A stretch of DNA of 51,609 nt from Ruminococcus sp. (GCA_017960805.1 JAGCYM010000104.1:1-51609); one strand, 5' to 3'; positions 26,466 through 34,807 are shown, counted from the first letter of the stretch. Notes: a model not told the origin generated them from the letters alone. Program-made: numbers and translations.

Positions 26466-27944
26466 ATGATGAATATGCTTGAAGAAGCCGTTATCTACGC
26501 AACTGTAATGCATCAGGGCAAGGTTCGCAAGTTCAATGGTATACCGTACATACTTCACCCTATGGAGGTGGCTCAGATACTGTCTACCATGACTGATGAT
26601 GCGGAGATTATAACAGCAGGTATCCTCCACGATATCGTTGAGGATACTGACGGTACTCTTAAAGAAATAGAGAAACGTTTCGGAAAAAGAGTCGCCGCTC
26701 TGGTAGATTCTGAATCTGAACGTTCTTATCCCGATGAGAACAAGAGCACTTCGTGGCAGCGCCGCAAGGAAGAATCGCTCATTGTACTGAAAAACAGCAG
26801 TGATATCGGCGTGAAGATGCTGTGGCTTGCGGACAAGCTTGCAAATATCCGCTCACTTGCAAGAGAATATTCAGAAAATGGCGAGTCAATTTGGAAAATG
26901 CTTCATCAAAGCGACCCTGCAATACAGTGCTGGTATTACAAGACCATTGCTGAAACTGTTGAGCTCTCGTTGAATAAGACCGGAGCTTTCAAAGAACTTA
27001 TTAAACACATCAACTTCATATGGCCCGGTACCTTTGATTCGGACAAAGCAAGATATAAGAAATATCGTGAAGTATCCGTTGACGGCTGTAAATTGCTTGG
27101 CAGAGGAGCTAAAGGCGATGTTTACCGATATGATGACGAACTTGTTATCAAGGTGTTCAACCAGAATAATACATATCACGATGTTGAGCAGGAAATAGCT
27201 CTCAGCCGCAAAGCCTTTATACTTGGTATGCCGACAGCAATATCATTTGGCATTGTATCAGTTGGCGAACGTTACGGAGCAATGTACGAGCTTGTGGAAT
27301 CAGAAACATTTTCACAGTGTATTGCGCGAGCTCCCAGTCAGGTCGAAACTTACGCGAAAATGATGGCAGAGCTTGCTCACACTATCCATAGTATAGAAGT
27401 CACAGAAGAGGACGCTTTTTCAGATGTTTCCGAAAGATATCTGAACTACGTCAGAAGCGGAATCGCTTATGAGAATGAAACTCTTGCCGAAAAGTGCAGA
27501 AAGCTGGTCGAGGGTATTTCACATTCTGATACACTTGTTCACGGAGACTTCCATACCGGAAATGTATTTCTGCAAAATGGCGAGCCGCTACTGATTGATA
27601 TGGACAGAGTATCGACTGGTCATCCTATTGCTGAACTGAGTGATCTGTATTATTTCTATGTGGTTCTGGGAGAGGAAGATGCTGCTGTTGTAGAGAAATT
27701 CATGGGATTCTCCTATGAGACGGCAAAACAGTTCTATCGCTATTTTTTGATAAACTATCTCGGAACTGATGATGAGAGCAAGTTCAATGAAGTTACGGAA
27801 AAAGCATCACTTCTTTGCTATATACGCATTATTCGCAAGATAAGGAAAAAAGTCCCTTTTTCAGAAACTGAACATCAAAAAATAAAATACTACATTGACA
27901 GAATTACCGAGCTGACAGATAAACTTGATACATTGTTATTCTAA
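26466..27944 (+). CDS. RelA/SpoT-like HD domain fused to a phosphotransferase-like kinase
   Basis: 492 residues. Residues 1-~180 are an HD domain of the (p)ppGpp-hydrolase type: A-T-V-M-H-Q-G-K-V-R-K (His16), H-P (31-32), L-H-D-I-V-E-D-T (54-61, metal and catalytic residues), and L-A-D-K-L-A-N-I-R (121-129). No synthetase or TGS domain follows. Residues ~203-492 form an APH-type kinase closely related to the one at 18672: V-D-G-C-K-L-L-G-R-G (205-214), G-D-V-Y-R, H-G-D-F-H-T-G-N (359-366) and I-D-M-D (377-380). Both halves look catalytically intact. A link between alarmone or nucleotide turnover and small-molecule phosphorylation is inferred. AAAGGA lies upstream; VOC genes follow. Confidence 0.87.
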   Translation: MMNMLEEAVIYATVMHQGKVRKFNGIPYILHPMEVAQILSTMTDDAEIITAGILHDIVEDTDGTLKEIEKRFGKRVAALVDSESERSYPDENKSTSWQRRKEESLIVLKNSSDIGVKMLWLADKLANIRSLAREYSENGESIWKMLHQSDPAIQCWYYKTIAETVELSLNKTGAFKELIKHINFIWPGTFDSDKARYKKYREVSVDGCKLLGRGAKGDVYRYDDELVIKVFNQNNTYHDVEQEIALSRKAFILGMPTAISFGIVSVGERYGAMYELVESETFSQCIARAPSQVETYAKMMAELAHTIHSIEVTEEDAFSDVSERYLNYVRSGIAYENETLAEKCRKLVEGISHSDTLVHGDFHTGNVFLQNGEPLLIDMDRVSTGHPIAELSDLYYFYVVLGEEDAAVVEKFMGFSYETAKQFYRYFLINYLGTDDESKFNEVTEKASLLCYIRIIRKIRKKVPFSETEHQKIKYYIDRITELTDKLDTLLF

Positions 27945-27990
27945 AATGCCCAAATCTGCAAATTATGCAGTTAAAAAGGAGGAAAACTTC

Positions 27991-28365
27991 ATGAAAATCA
28001 CTACTTTTAACCCACTGATCGTTACAGGCAACGCCGATGCAACTATCAAACTCTTTGAGGCACTCGGATTCGAGAGACGACATAAGATAACCGTTAATTC
28101 TGGCGGCAATGACATTGTAAATGTCCGTATGAAGAACGCTGACGGCTTCTATGTTGATGTTGCTCAGGTTGACGGGGTTACGCGCGATATGACAATGATA
28201 CGCATGAACGTTGATGATTTTGAAGAGGCTTATAACTTCCTCAGAGGAATGGGATTTAAGAATCCCAAGGGAGACCATACAGTTGATACAAAGTCTAATA
28301 GATCTGCCTGTCTCATTTCGCCGACCGGCTTTGCATTCGACCTCTGCCAGCACATAAAGGACTAA
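27991..28365 (+). CDS. VOC/glyoxalase-fold protein, copy 1
   Basis: 124 residues with the vicinal-oxygen-chelate pattern: strand T-T-F-N-P, helix I-K-L-F-E-A-L-G-F, central V-R-M-K-N-A-D-G-F-Y-V-D, and a C-terminal S-P-T-G-F-A-F-D-L. Metal-ligand His/Glu positions of glyoxalase I are not evident, so it may bind rather than transform a ligand. The start at 27991 is set by AAGGAGG. It lies 46 bp after the HD-kinase gene and is probably co-transcribed. Confidence 0.8.
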   Translation: MKITTFNPLIVTGNADATIKLFEALGFERRHKITVNSGGNDIVNVRMKNADGFYVDVAQVDGVTRDMTMIRMNVDDFEEAYNFLRGMGFKNPKGDHTVDTKSNRSACLISPTGFAFDLCQHIKD

Positions 28366-28394
28366 TACTACACAATATCAAGGAGTGAAAATAT

Positions 28395-28772
28395 ATGAAA
28401 ATAACGACTTTTAACCCACAGATAATCACAAAAAACGCAGAGCCTCTTGTTGATCTGTTTAAAGAACTCGGATTTGAAAAGCGTCACAATCAGGAAGGTA
28501 TAGGTGAAATGGGGGTTACCGGCATCCGCATGAAGGACGCTAACGGCTTCTATTTGGATATTTCTCAGGTCAATGCACCTGTTCCTCAGGATCAGGCGGC
28601 GATCAGAATGAATGTGGACAATTTTGATGAAGCTTTCAAGCTGCTTACAGAGCACGGATTTAAAAACTTCTATAATGATAAAACTGTGAATACACCTACT
28701 TCAAAATCAGCTATAATGATATCTCCATCAGGTTTTGTTATCAATCTTATCCAGCATATAAAGAAAGACTAA
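28395..28772 (+). CDS. VOC/glyoxalase-fold protein, copy 2
   Basis: 125 residues, a paralogue of the preceding gene (both begin M-K-I-T-T-F-N-P; shared R-M-K-x-A-x-G-F-Y, I-R-M-N-V-D, I-S-P-S-G-F). Recent tandem duplication is likely. CAAGGAG is upstream of ATG. VOC proteins act as dimers, so a heterodimer is possible. The substrate is unknown. Confidence 0.8.
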   Translation: MKITTFNPQIITKNAEPLVDLFKELGFEKRHNQEGIGEMGVTGIRMKDANGFYLDISQVNAPVPQDQAAIRMNVDNFDEAFKLLTEHGFKNFYNDKTVNTPTSKSAIMISPSGFVINLIQHIKKD

Positions 28773-28827
28773 TAATACTTACTATGCGTTGTAAGCTGTC
28801 AAAAAGGATACAAAACATATTTTTGTT

Positions 28828-28854
28828 ATGCCCTGATCTCAGATCAGGGCATTT
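28828..28854 (+). terminator. Terminator hairpin after the VOC genes
   Basis: A nearly perfect inverted repeat of 12 bases per arm (28828-28839 with 28841-28852) around a minimal loop, followed by only a short T-rich sequence. It ends the HD-kinase operon and may also block the opposite strand. Confidence 0.7.
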
Positions 28855-29063
28855 GACTTGTTTGTAAGCTTTTTGTCGATGAGCTTATAGTAAACATGAA
28901 TTTCTCTCGGACGGCTTCTATTGTCCTTGTTGTTCTTGTCAACGGTCCCATACTCGATGAGGTAAAGGCACATCTGACGGGTAAGCTCCGGTGCCCTTGC
29001 ATTCATTTTCAGGCGGCGGATATACTCCACAACGTCCTTCTCATCCCGTCTCCAGTCGGCTCT
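28839..29063 (-). pseudogene. C-terminal fragment of a serine recombinase (TnpX/DUF4368-like)
   Basis: The minus strand encodes a stretch with Y-I-R-R-L-K, E-L-T-R-Q-M, L-I-E-Y-G-T-V-D and R-E-I-H-V-Y-Y-K-L-I-D. This matches the C-terminal tail pattern of large serine recombinases of conjugative transposons. There is no catalytic domain upstream: beyond ~29063 the frame becomes antisense to another fragment. It is a mobile-element relic. Family assignment by eye. Confidence 0.45.
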
Positions 29064-29069
29064 TACAAT

Positions 29070-29291
29070 TGTAACACTTATTCCCAATATGACAAGGAAG
29101 TCTGCCACACGCACTACATCGTCCAGAGAATAATAGAAGAAATCGAGCTGAATGATATTCGCTCGATGATGCAGCTTGTTGAGGAAGATGAAGCGAAGGC
29201 GAGAAAACAGTTCCTTGCAAGAAAACAGAGACAGGAGAGCCAACAAATTTCCACGGACAAATCAAAACCACCCGTAAAACGGGTGGTTTGA
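29070..29291 (+). pseudogene. 3' fragment of an unknown, probably mobile-element, gene
   Basis: The plus strand encodes a Glu/Lys/Arg-rich helical tail (I-V-Q-R-I-I-E-E-I-E-L-N-D-I and E-D-E-A-K-A-R-K-Q) ending at TGA 29289-29291. No start or upstream domain belongs to it. It abuts the recombinase fragment head-to-head, showing a rearranged insertion site. Origin unknown. Confidence 0.35.
29264..29290. terminator. Bidirectional terminator hairpin
   Basis: CCACCCG (29268-29274) pairs with CGGGTGG (29280-29286), flanked by AAAA on the left and TTT on the right. On the minus strand the stem is followed by TTTTGATTT, so it can end the sigma/anti-sigma/DUF4097 transcript. Confidence 0.6.
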
Positions 29292-29395
29292 GAAAGCCCT
29301 ATAAGGGCATAATACGGACACTGCCCCTTAAGTGGGCTGAGAAAGGTCTGCCAACTGCATTTCATTCTCAGCTACCCCTAAAGGGTTTTTTATTA
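29292..29395 (+). other. Structured non-coding stretch, possible element end or guide-RNA scaffold
   Basis: Directly after the fragment stop come several small hairpins (GCCC-TATA-GGGC type, GCCCC...TGGGC, and a CTGAGAA/TTCTCAG closing stem spanning ~29336-29370), ending with ACCC-CTAAA-GGGT and TTTTTT (~29374-29393). The arrangement is RNA-like and resembles structured right ends of IS200/IS605-family elements. No associated gene remains. Confidence 0.3.
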
Positions 29396-29409
29396 TGGAC
29401 TGTACTGTT

Positions 29410-30342
29410 TTACTCTTCTATTTTGATCTGTATATCACCGGATGCTGTATCTATATCCATTGTGTTGTTTCCAGATCCGCTTATGTATGTATAATTCTTT
29501 TTGATAAGTGAAATTTCAGAATCAAAGTCTCCGGAAGCTGTATCAACATCAGCAGAGAACTCAGCATCCTTTGGTAAATGGATCGTGATATCACCTGATG
29601 CTGAATCCAGTTTCATTTCAGATGGTACTTTTTTGAAATGAAGTTCACATTTTCCACTTGATGTATCAGCAGATATTTTTTCAGAGCTATTTATATTCAG
29701 TTTGATTTCACCGGAAGACGTGTCAAAGTTGAGTTTATTAACGGTTTCTGCATTTACAGTGATGTCACCTGATGAAGCATCAGCTTCTATGCTTTCAGAT
29801 TCGCCTTTCTGATCGAGGATAATGTCACCTGAAGAAGAATCAAACTTGAATGTGTCTGCTGAGCAGTTGCTGAGCTTAGCTGTACCGGATGATGTATCGA
29901 CCTTGATGGTTGTGGCAGTAACGTCATTGAATGAAACATTTGCTGAAGATCCGTCGTAGTTGAGTTTATCGAGTTCTATAGTCTTAGGAAGACTGACCTG
30001 GAGTTTCTTTTCAGCATTAGTCAGATTGAAGTTCTCACCTGATTTACAGTAACGGATATGAAGAGTTTTTCCGTCAAGCCATGTATGTACTTTCTGTGAG
30101 TCCTTGAGCTCAACATTGCATGTTTCAGTAACTGATACAGTATCTTTATCATGATATGATACATTGACGTCTCCGGAGCTCCAGTCTATATCGATTGCAG
30201 TGATCTCGTCCTTTGTTTCGAAATCTCCGGCTGTGTAATTATTGCCGTGATCATACATTGTTACATTGGCAACACAGCTTGAGAGGCAGAGAATCATAAT
30301 AGCGGTCGTAATCGCAATAATAAGTTTAGATGTCATTTTCAT
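29410..30342 (-). CDS. DUF4097 beta-helix lipoprotein
   Basis: 310 residues: lipoprotein signal with L-S-S-C (Cys22), then a long array of beta-solenoid turns with the repeated D-x-S-S-G-x-I / A-S-G-D motif typical of DUF4097. Extracytoplasmic, membrane-anchored. Its start overlaps the anti-sigma factor stop by 4 bp (ATGA), so the three genes sigma, anti-sigma and DUF4097 form one unit. DUF4097 proteins often sit next to envelope-stress regulators; direct function unknown. AGGAGA precedes the start. Confidence 0.85.
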   Translation of the reverse strand: MKMTSKLIIAITTAIMILCLSSCVANVTMYDHGNNYTAGDFETKDEITAIDIDWSSGDVNVSYHDKDTVSVTETCNVELKDSQKVHTWLDGKTLHIRYCKSGENFNLTNAEKKLQVSLPKTIELDKLNYDGSSANVSFNDVTATTIKVDTSSGTAKLSNCSADTFKFDSSSGDIILDQKGESESIEADASSGDITVNAETVNKLNFDTSSGEIKLNINSSEKISADTSSGKCELHFKKVPSEMKLDSASGDITIHLPKDAEFSADVDTASGDFDSEISLIKKNYTYISGSGNNTMDIDTASGDIQIKIEE

Positions 30343-31334
30343 TTTTTAATCTCCTTTTTGTCCTTTTTAGAAAGTCTGATGAATCCGAATATAGCAAATA
30401 TTGCAGCTGTAATAATTCCTGTCACAAGAACGATCCAGCAGATCATACTGTTGAGACTGTCTGTGGTAGTGAGCGTTGTATCAAATCCTACGAAGTGAAG
30501 TCCTTGGCCTAGCAGCAGATATACTATCGTATCATTGAAGAAGTAGATGAGCGCTGCTGCGAGTATGCATGAGGCTGTTTTCAGCAGGCCATTCCATTTT
30601 GGGAGCCTGATCAGAGCAAACATTGCCCACATGAAGAGCAGGGGAGGAAGTGAGAATGCAAGAGCAGCCTGGAAGAAGAATAATGATTTTACCTTTAAGC
30701 CGATAAATAGCATCATAAGTGCAAATGTCAGGGTATATGTCCCGACAACAGTAAGTGCCTTGTTGTTCCCCAGCAGTTTTGAAACAGGCTTGGTGTTGAC
30801 AACAAGCGGCATGAACGGTATAGAGAGACCGAACAGAACTGCCGAAGATGCGATAAAGAACCAGTTACTGCGTGAATATATGCTGCATACAGCAAAGAGA
30901 ATAAAGAGACTTGCGGTAAAAGATCCTATAGTCCAGAGGAATTTGTTATCAGGTGCCATCAGGGGCACGATTATGAGTGATGCAGGAATAAGCATCGAAG
31001 CGAGCACTATGAAGAACCATGTAAGTCCGGCTCCTGTTGCAATGTTTACGATGAGGCAGACTAGAATCGGTATTGCGAATATCGCTCCGATAATGCTGCC
31101 TGCTATTGCGGAACGGCGTTTGAAGAATTTTGCCTGCTTGGATATTACTTCTGTGCGTTCCTTTGCGATTGCTTTGTCTATGGTTTCATCGCATTTCTTC
31201 ATATTCTCAAGTACTCCGGCGCATGCAGGGCACTCGCTCAGGTGCTGTTCGACTGCTTCTGCGCTTGACTTGCTGCAGGCTTTGTCCATATATAGCGGGA
31301 GCAGATCACTGATCATATCACAGTTATATTTCAT
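30339..31334 (-). CDS. Zinc-finger anti-sigma factor with membrane domain
   Basis: 331 residues. The N-terminal ~60 residues match a zf-HC2 anti-sigma domain (C-D-M-I-S-D-L-L-P-L-Y-M-D and H-L-S-E-C-P-A-C). The rest contains about eight hydrophobic segments, more than the single one of classical anti-sigma factors. Expected role: holds the ECF sigma factor at the membrane until an envelope signal arrives. It overlaps the sigma gene by 11 bp. Confidence 0.87.
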   Translation of the reverse strand: MKYNCDMISDLLPLYMDKACSKSSAEAVEQHLSECPACAGVLENMKKCDETIDKAIAKERTEVISKQAKFFKRRSAIAGSIIGAIFAIPILVCLIVNIATGAGLTWFFIVLASMLIPASLIIVPLMAPDNKFLWTIGSFTASLFILFAVCSIYSRSNWFFIASSAVLFGLSIPFMPLVVNTKPVSKLLGNNKALTVVGTYTLTFALMMLFIGLKVKSLFFFQAALAFSLPPLLFMWAMFALIRLPKWNGLLKTASCILAAALIYFFNDTIVYLLLGQGLHFVGFDTTLTTTDSLNSMICWIVLVTGIITAAIFAIFGFIRLSKKDKKEIKK

Positions 31335-31818
31335 TTTTATCCATCCTTTCCTTGAGCTTTAGTCTGGCACGATGATATGTAACTCTAGCCCATGTTTCGG
31401 TCTTCTGGAAGATCGCTCCTATCTGTGTGAAGGAGAGCTCTCCGAATACACGGAGCTCAAAGACTTCTTTGTACGGTTCTTCCATGTCGTGCAGTAGCAT
31501 ATGTATCCTGAATGACGTCTCTGAGTCAGTGATGCTCTGCTCGATATCGGTGCCGCTGTCTGCGATAGGCTCGTCAGGCTCGTCCTGAAAACGTGATGAT
31601 CTGCGTGTTTCGTCTATAAAGGAGTTTTTTGCTATAGCGCAAAGCCAGGATAAACATTCGGATTCGCCACGGAAGGTCTGCTTGGTAGTCATAGCCTTAT
31701 AAAATGTTTCCTGAGTTATCTCCTGAGCTTTATTGCTGTCCTTAGCGAGTGTCATCACATAGGAATATACCTGCATATAACAGGTTTCGTACAGCTTTTC
31801 GACAGTCTTTTTGTCCAA
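31324..31818 (-). CDS. ECF-family RNA polymerase sigma factor
   Basis: 164 residues with sigma region 2 (A-Q-E-I-T-Q-E-T-F, then F-R-G-E-S-E-C-L-S-W-L) and region 4 (F-E-L-R-V-F-G-E-L-S-F-T-Q-I-G). TTG start with GGAGGTG 6 bases upstream; the nearby ATG is out of frame. First gene of a sigma/anti-sigma/DUF4097 operon under its own ECF-type promoter. Confidence 0.92.
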   Translation of the reverse strand: MDKKTVEKLYETCYMQVYSYVMTLAKDSNKAQEITQETFYKAMTTKQTFRGESECLSWLCAIAKNSFIDETRRSSRFQDEPDEPIADSGTDIEQSITDSETSFRIHMLLHDMEEPYKEVFELRVFGELSFTQIGAIFQKTETWARVTYHRARLKLKERMDKNEI

Positions 31819-31851
31819 TCATCGCACCTCCTTCCTTGGCTTCTGTCAGTT

Positions 31852-31878
31852 AGACGGACAAAGTACAGAAACGTTACA
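31852..31878 (-). promoter_or_regulatory. ECF-type autoregulatory promoter
   Basis: On the minus strand TGTAAC (31878-31873) and CGTCT (31856-31852) are separated by 16 bases (from GTAAC to CGTCT), the arrangement of ECF sigma promoters. It lies ~35 bases before the sigma start, implying that the sigma factor transcribes its own operon. Confidence 0.7.
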
Positions 31879-31979
31879 AAAATTTTCCAATTTTTTTTAG
31901 ATTTTTTCCCGGCTTATAAAAATCGCTGTTTTTAGCCTAAAATTAGCATACATAACATCTGGGAATATACAAATATGAT

Positions 31980-31998
31980 GGGCGCACGGAATGCGCCC
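31980..31998 (-). terminator. Terminator-like hairpin after the sensor kinase
   Basis: GGGCGCA (31980-31986) pairs with TGCGCCC (31992-31998), just beyond the kinase stop. No strong U-run follows on the minus strand, so termination strength is uncertain. Confidence 0.5.
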
Positions 31999-32015
31999 TT
32001 GAATAATGTTTGGAA

Positions 32016-33233
32016 TCAGACTAGCTTTACTACAAGAGTTATATTGAAGCAACCATTCTGTATATCTGCATAAACTTCACCGTCCATGAGGCTCATAAGG
32101 CGCTTGCATATAAAGAGGCCGAGGCCATTGCCCGGTGCTTTGTCAGAATTGCGTCCACGCTGAAAACTTTCAAATATCTGAGTGAGCTCCTTTTCCTCAA
32201 GTGTGCAACCAGTATTTGACACTGTAATCAGTTCGCGTCCGTCCATATTGTCAAAGCTTACCCTGATCTGTTTTCCGTCACCATACTTCATTGCGTTTTC
32301 GATCAGGTTCTGAAGACATTCAGCCAGTCTGTCCGGATCACATTCGAGAAGGCAGTCTGAGTACTTATCAACTATGAACTCAGTGCCGCGGTCTGCTAGC
32401 TGAACAGCATATCTTGCTTCGATGCGTTCAATTATGTGGCTGAGGAATTCTTCACTTTCTGTTACCTCAAAGTTCATGAAGTCTTCACTTGCTGCCTTAG
32501 TGATCTGACTAACAAAGTTTTCTATCTCGTCTGCGCGCTTGTTTATACTTTCAGCTGCCTCACGGCGTTTTTCTTCATCTGTGTATATCCCTTTTTCAAG
32601 AGCTTTTGCATTTAGTTTTATAGCAGACAGAGGAGTCTTGATGTCATGGGAGAGTGATAGAAGCAGAAGCTTCTTGTCACGCTGCATGCTTAACTCCTTT
32701 TTTCTGCTGTCTTCAATGCTTTCTCTCAGAAGATTTACTCCCCACGTGAATCGTCCGAAGAATCTGCTTTTTTCTTCAGGCATCTGAACAGCGAGGTTGC
32801 CCCTTGCAAGTTCCTGAGGAATCGAATTAAGCTTTCCAAAAGGTAGTATGATGTGCTTTCGTATGTATATTAGTACACCTGCTAAGATAAGAAGTGCAGC
32901 TGCGAGAACACAGTTTAGTACAAGTATGGTATATCTGTTGCTGTCTATGGAATACTCAACACGGAATAATTGTCCTCGTGCTTCGATGATCGTATAGTGA
33001 TTGTCTGATATAAAAAGCCTGCCGTCCTCTTCAGTAAACACTCCTGTGATATGTGGATACTGTGAGATATCATATGTACCAGTCTCTTCTATATCGTCAG
33101 TAAGACGTTTTGCCTCTACGAGGTATAGACCTTCATCGTTCCTTATCTTCCTTATCATGTATACATTTGTAACAGCAGTAAGAATGATAAACAGGAGTGT
33201 AATGATTATACATAGTTTCTTGAATGCTTTCAT
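32016..33233 (-). CDS. Two-component sensor histidine kinase (first system)
   Basis: 405 residues: TM1 ~8-27, a short extracellular loop ~28-98, TM2 ~103-126, HAMP-like linker, HisKA with S-H-D-I-K-T-P-L, and HATPase with N-box L-I-E-N-A-M and G-box G-N-G-L-G-L-F. The small extracellular part fits kinases that sense through a partner transporter. It overlaps its response regulator by 4 bp, in a permease-ATPase-regulator-kinase set resembling Bce-type antimicrobial-peptide modules. Confidence 0.9.
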   Translation of the reverse strand: MKAFKKLCIIITLLFIILTAVTNVYMIRKIRNDEGLYLVEAKRLTDDIEETGTYDISQYPHITGVFTEEDGRLFISDNHYTIIEARGQLFRVEYSIDSNRYTILVLNCVLAAALLILAGVLIYIRKHIILPFGKLNSIPQELARGNLAVQMPEEKSRFFGRFTWGVNLLRESIEDSRKKELSMQRDKKLLLLSLSHDIKTPLSAIKLNAKALEKGIYTDEEKRREAAESINKRADEIENFVSQITKAASEDFMNFEVTESEEFLSHIIERIEARYAVQLADRGTEFIVDKYSDCLLECDPDRLAECLQNLIENAMKYGDGKQIRVSFDNMDGRELITVSNTGCTLEEKELTQIFESFQRGRNSDKAPGNGLGLFICKRLMSLMDGEVYADIQNGCFNITLVVKLV

Positions 33234-33892
33234 ACAAATTTATATCCTACGCCCCATACTGTGAGCAGGCGCTTTGCGTTCTTAGGGTCATCGCCAAGTT
33301 TCTGACGCAGACGGTTTATATGTACATGGAGGGTCTGAAGTTCTGAATCACTGTCGCTTCCCCATACTGTACTGAAAAGATACTCTTTTTTGAGAGCCTT
33401 TCCCTCATTTTCTATGAGGAGAGCTAAAAGATCAAATTCCTTTGCAGGCAGTTCGACTTTTTCTCCATCAATGACTGCAGTGCGGTCAGAAAGATTTAGG
33501 GTTACTCCGTCAGCGGATATTTCTTCTCTCTGATAACGTCTTTTGAATATTCCTTTTATTTTGGCTAAAAGGATATCTATATCGTAGGGCTTTTCAATGT
33601 AGTCATCTGCACCGAGATCAAGGCCGCTGAGCTTGTCTTCCTTATCTGTTCTGCAGCTTACGATGAGAATAGGAGTATCAGCATTCTCACGAAGCTTTGA
33701 GCACACGGCAAAACCATTCATATCCGGGAGATTTATGTCAAGTACAACAAGTTTTGCTCCATATTTCTCAAACAGTTCTAGTGCGCGTTCGCCACTTTCA
33801 ACAGATGAGACCGTATAACCTTCAGCACGGAGAAAATCAGTGAGAAGGGAGGAGAGTTCCTTGTCATCTTCTATAATAAGAATATCTGTCAT
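33230..33892 (-). CDS. OmpR/PhoB-family response regulator (first system)
   Basis: 220 residues from a start with GGTGGTGA upstream; the longer reading frame to 33964 would add an implausible hydrophobic leader. Receiver domain with acidic pair D-D near residue 10 and phospho-acceptor in V-V-L-D-I-N-L-P, conserved K in I-E-K-P-Y-D. A winged-helix DNA-binding domain follows (L-P-A-K-E-F-D-L-L, then V-H-I-N-R-L-R). Probably controls the ABC genes upstream of it. Confidence 0.92.
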   Translation of the reverse strand: MTDILIIEDDKELSSLLTDFLRAEGYTVSSVESGERALELFEKYGAKLVVLDINLPDMNGFAVCSKLRENADTPILIVSCRTDKEDKLSGLDLGADDYIEKPYDIDILLAKIKGIFKRRYQREEISADGVTLNLSDRTAVIDGEKVELPAKEFDLLALLIENEGKALKKEYLFSTVWGSDSDSELQTLHVHINRLRQKLGDDPKNAKRLLTVWGVGYKFV

Positions 33893-33982
33893 TAGTATCA
33901 CCACCAAATAATATTGTAACATAATACAGAATAGAAAGCAAGCAAAAGCGAAGATCATGTTCATCTAAAGATAACACAACAG

Positions 33983-34003
33983 GGGGTGCATGAAATGCAC
34001 CCC
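33983..34003 (-). terminator. Hairpin between ATPase and regulator genes
   Basis: GGGGTGCAT (33983-33991) and ATGCACCCC (33995-34003) form a perfect 9-bp stem with a 3-base loop in the 130-bp gap. The following bases are only moderately U-rich, so it may act as a partial terminator or RNA stabiliser separating ABC from regulator expression. Confidence 0.55.
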
Positions 34004-34022
34004 TTGAAGAGTAACAGATGGA

Positions 34023-34793
34023 TTACCATCCTTGTTCCATTAACCAGTTATTGAGACTGCGTTCACGTTCACGGAGTTCCTTTTCTCCTTCGTTAAAGTG
34101 TCCCATTTCCTTTTCACCTACTATCTTGCCGTCAACCAGATAGAGAACCCTGCTGCACTTGGCGGCTACCTTAGGATCGTGAGTAACACACATAACAGTC
34201 GTTCCGTCGTGGTTCAATGAAATCAGTTCTTTCATTACTTCATCTGAACTTGCGCGGTTCAGAGCTCCTGTAGGCTCGTCAGCGAAGATCATTTTGGGTG
34301 AGTTTATCATGCTTCGGCAGATACATGCACGCTGAAGCTGTCCGCCTGATACTTCGTTTATATCATTGCCTCCGATGTCGTCGATACCAAGACGACGCAT
34401 CAGTGCACGTCCTCTTTCTTCAGTCTTTTTGCGGCTTTCATCGTTCTTCTTTGATTTGACTGCCGGAAGGATTATGTTGTCCAGAATGCTGAGATTCTTC
34501 ATCATATACATCTGCTGAAAAATGAATCCCATTTCATCAAGTCTGAGCTTTGCAAGCTCTTTTTCTTTCAGCTTTGTAGTATCTTTTCCGTTAAATTTAA
34601 CTTCTCCTGATGTAATCCTGTCCATTCCGGAAACACAGTAGAGCAGTGTGCTTTTTCCTGATCCTGAAGGGCCCATTATAGCTACCATCTCTCCTTCATT
34701 GACAGTGAGATCAATGTTTTTCAGAACGTTATTCTGACGTTTGTTTATTATATATGTCTTGCAGAGATTTTTTGTCTGTAATACTGTACTCAT
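34023..34793 (-). CDS. ABC transporter ATPase (LolD/BceA-like)
   Basis: 256 residues from the ATG preceded by GGAGG; a start 15 bases earlier lacks a site. Walker A G-P-S-G-S-G-K-S-T, Q-loop I-F-Q-Q, signature V-S-G-G-Q-L-Q-R, Walker B F-A-D-E-P-T-G-A-L-N and H-loop T-H-D are intact. Pairs with the FtsX permease encoded just upstream. Likely role: antimicrobial-peptide resistance or lipid-linked detoxification in a Bce/Mac-type complex, judged from the neighbouring kinase and regulator. Confidence 0.9.
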   Translation of the reverse strand: MSTVLQTKNLCKTYIINKRQNNVLKNIDLTVNEGEMVAIMGPSGSGKSTLLYCVSGMDRITSGEVKFNGKDTTKLKEKELAKLRLDEMGFIFQQMYMMKNLSILDNIILPAVKSKKNDESRKKTEERGRALMRRLGIDDIGGNDINEVSGGQLQRACICRSMINSPKMIFADEPTGALNRASSDEVMKELISLNHDGTTVMCVTHDPKVAAKCSRVLYLVDGKIVGEKEMGHFNEGEKELRERERSLNNWLMEQGW

Positions 34794-34807
34794 TTTATAT
34801 TCCTCCA

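Noticed and set aside
30547-31362. Long plus-strand ORF (271 residues)
   Set aside because: It lies wholly antisense to the anti-sigma and sigma genes, which have domains, overlapping starts and ribosome sites; the plus frame has none of these.
33893-33964. N-terminal extension of the first response regulator
   Set aside because: It adds a hydrophobic leader foreign to the family; the internal ATG at 33892 with GGTGGTGA fits the receiver start.
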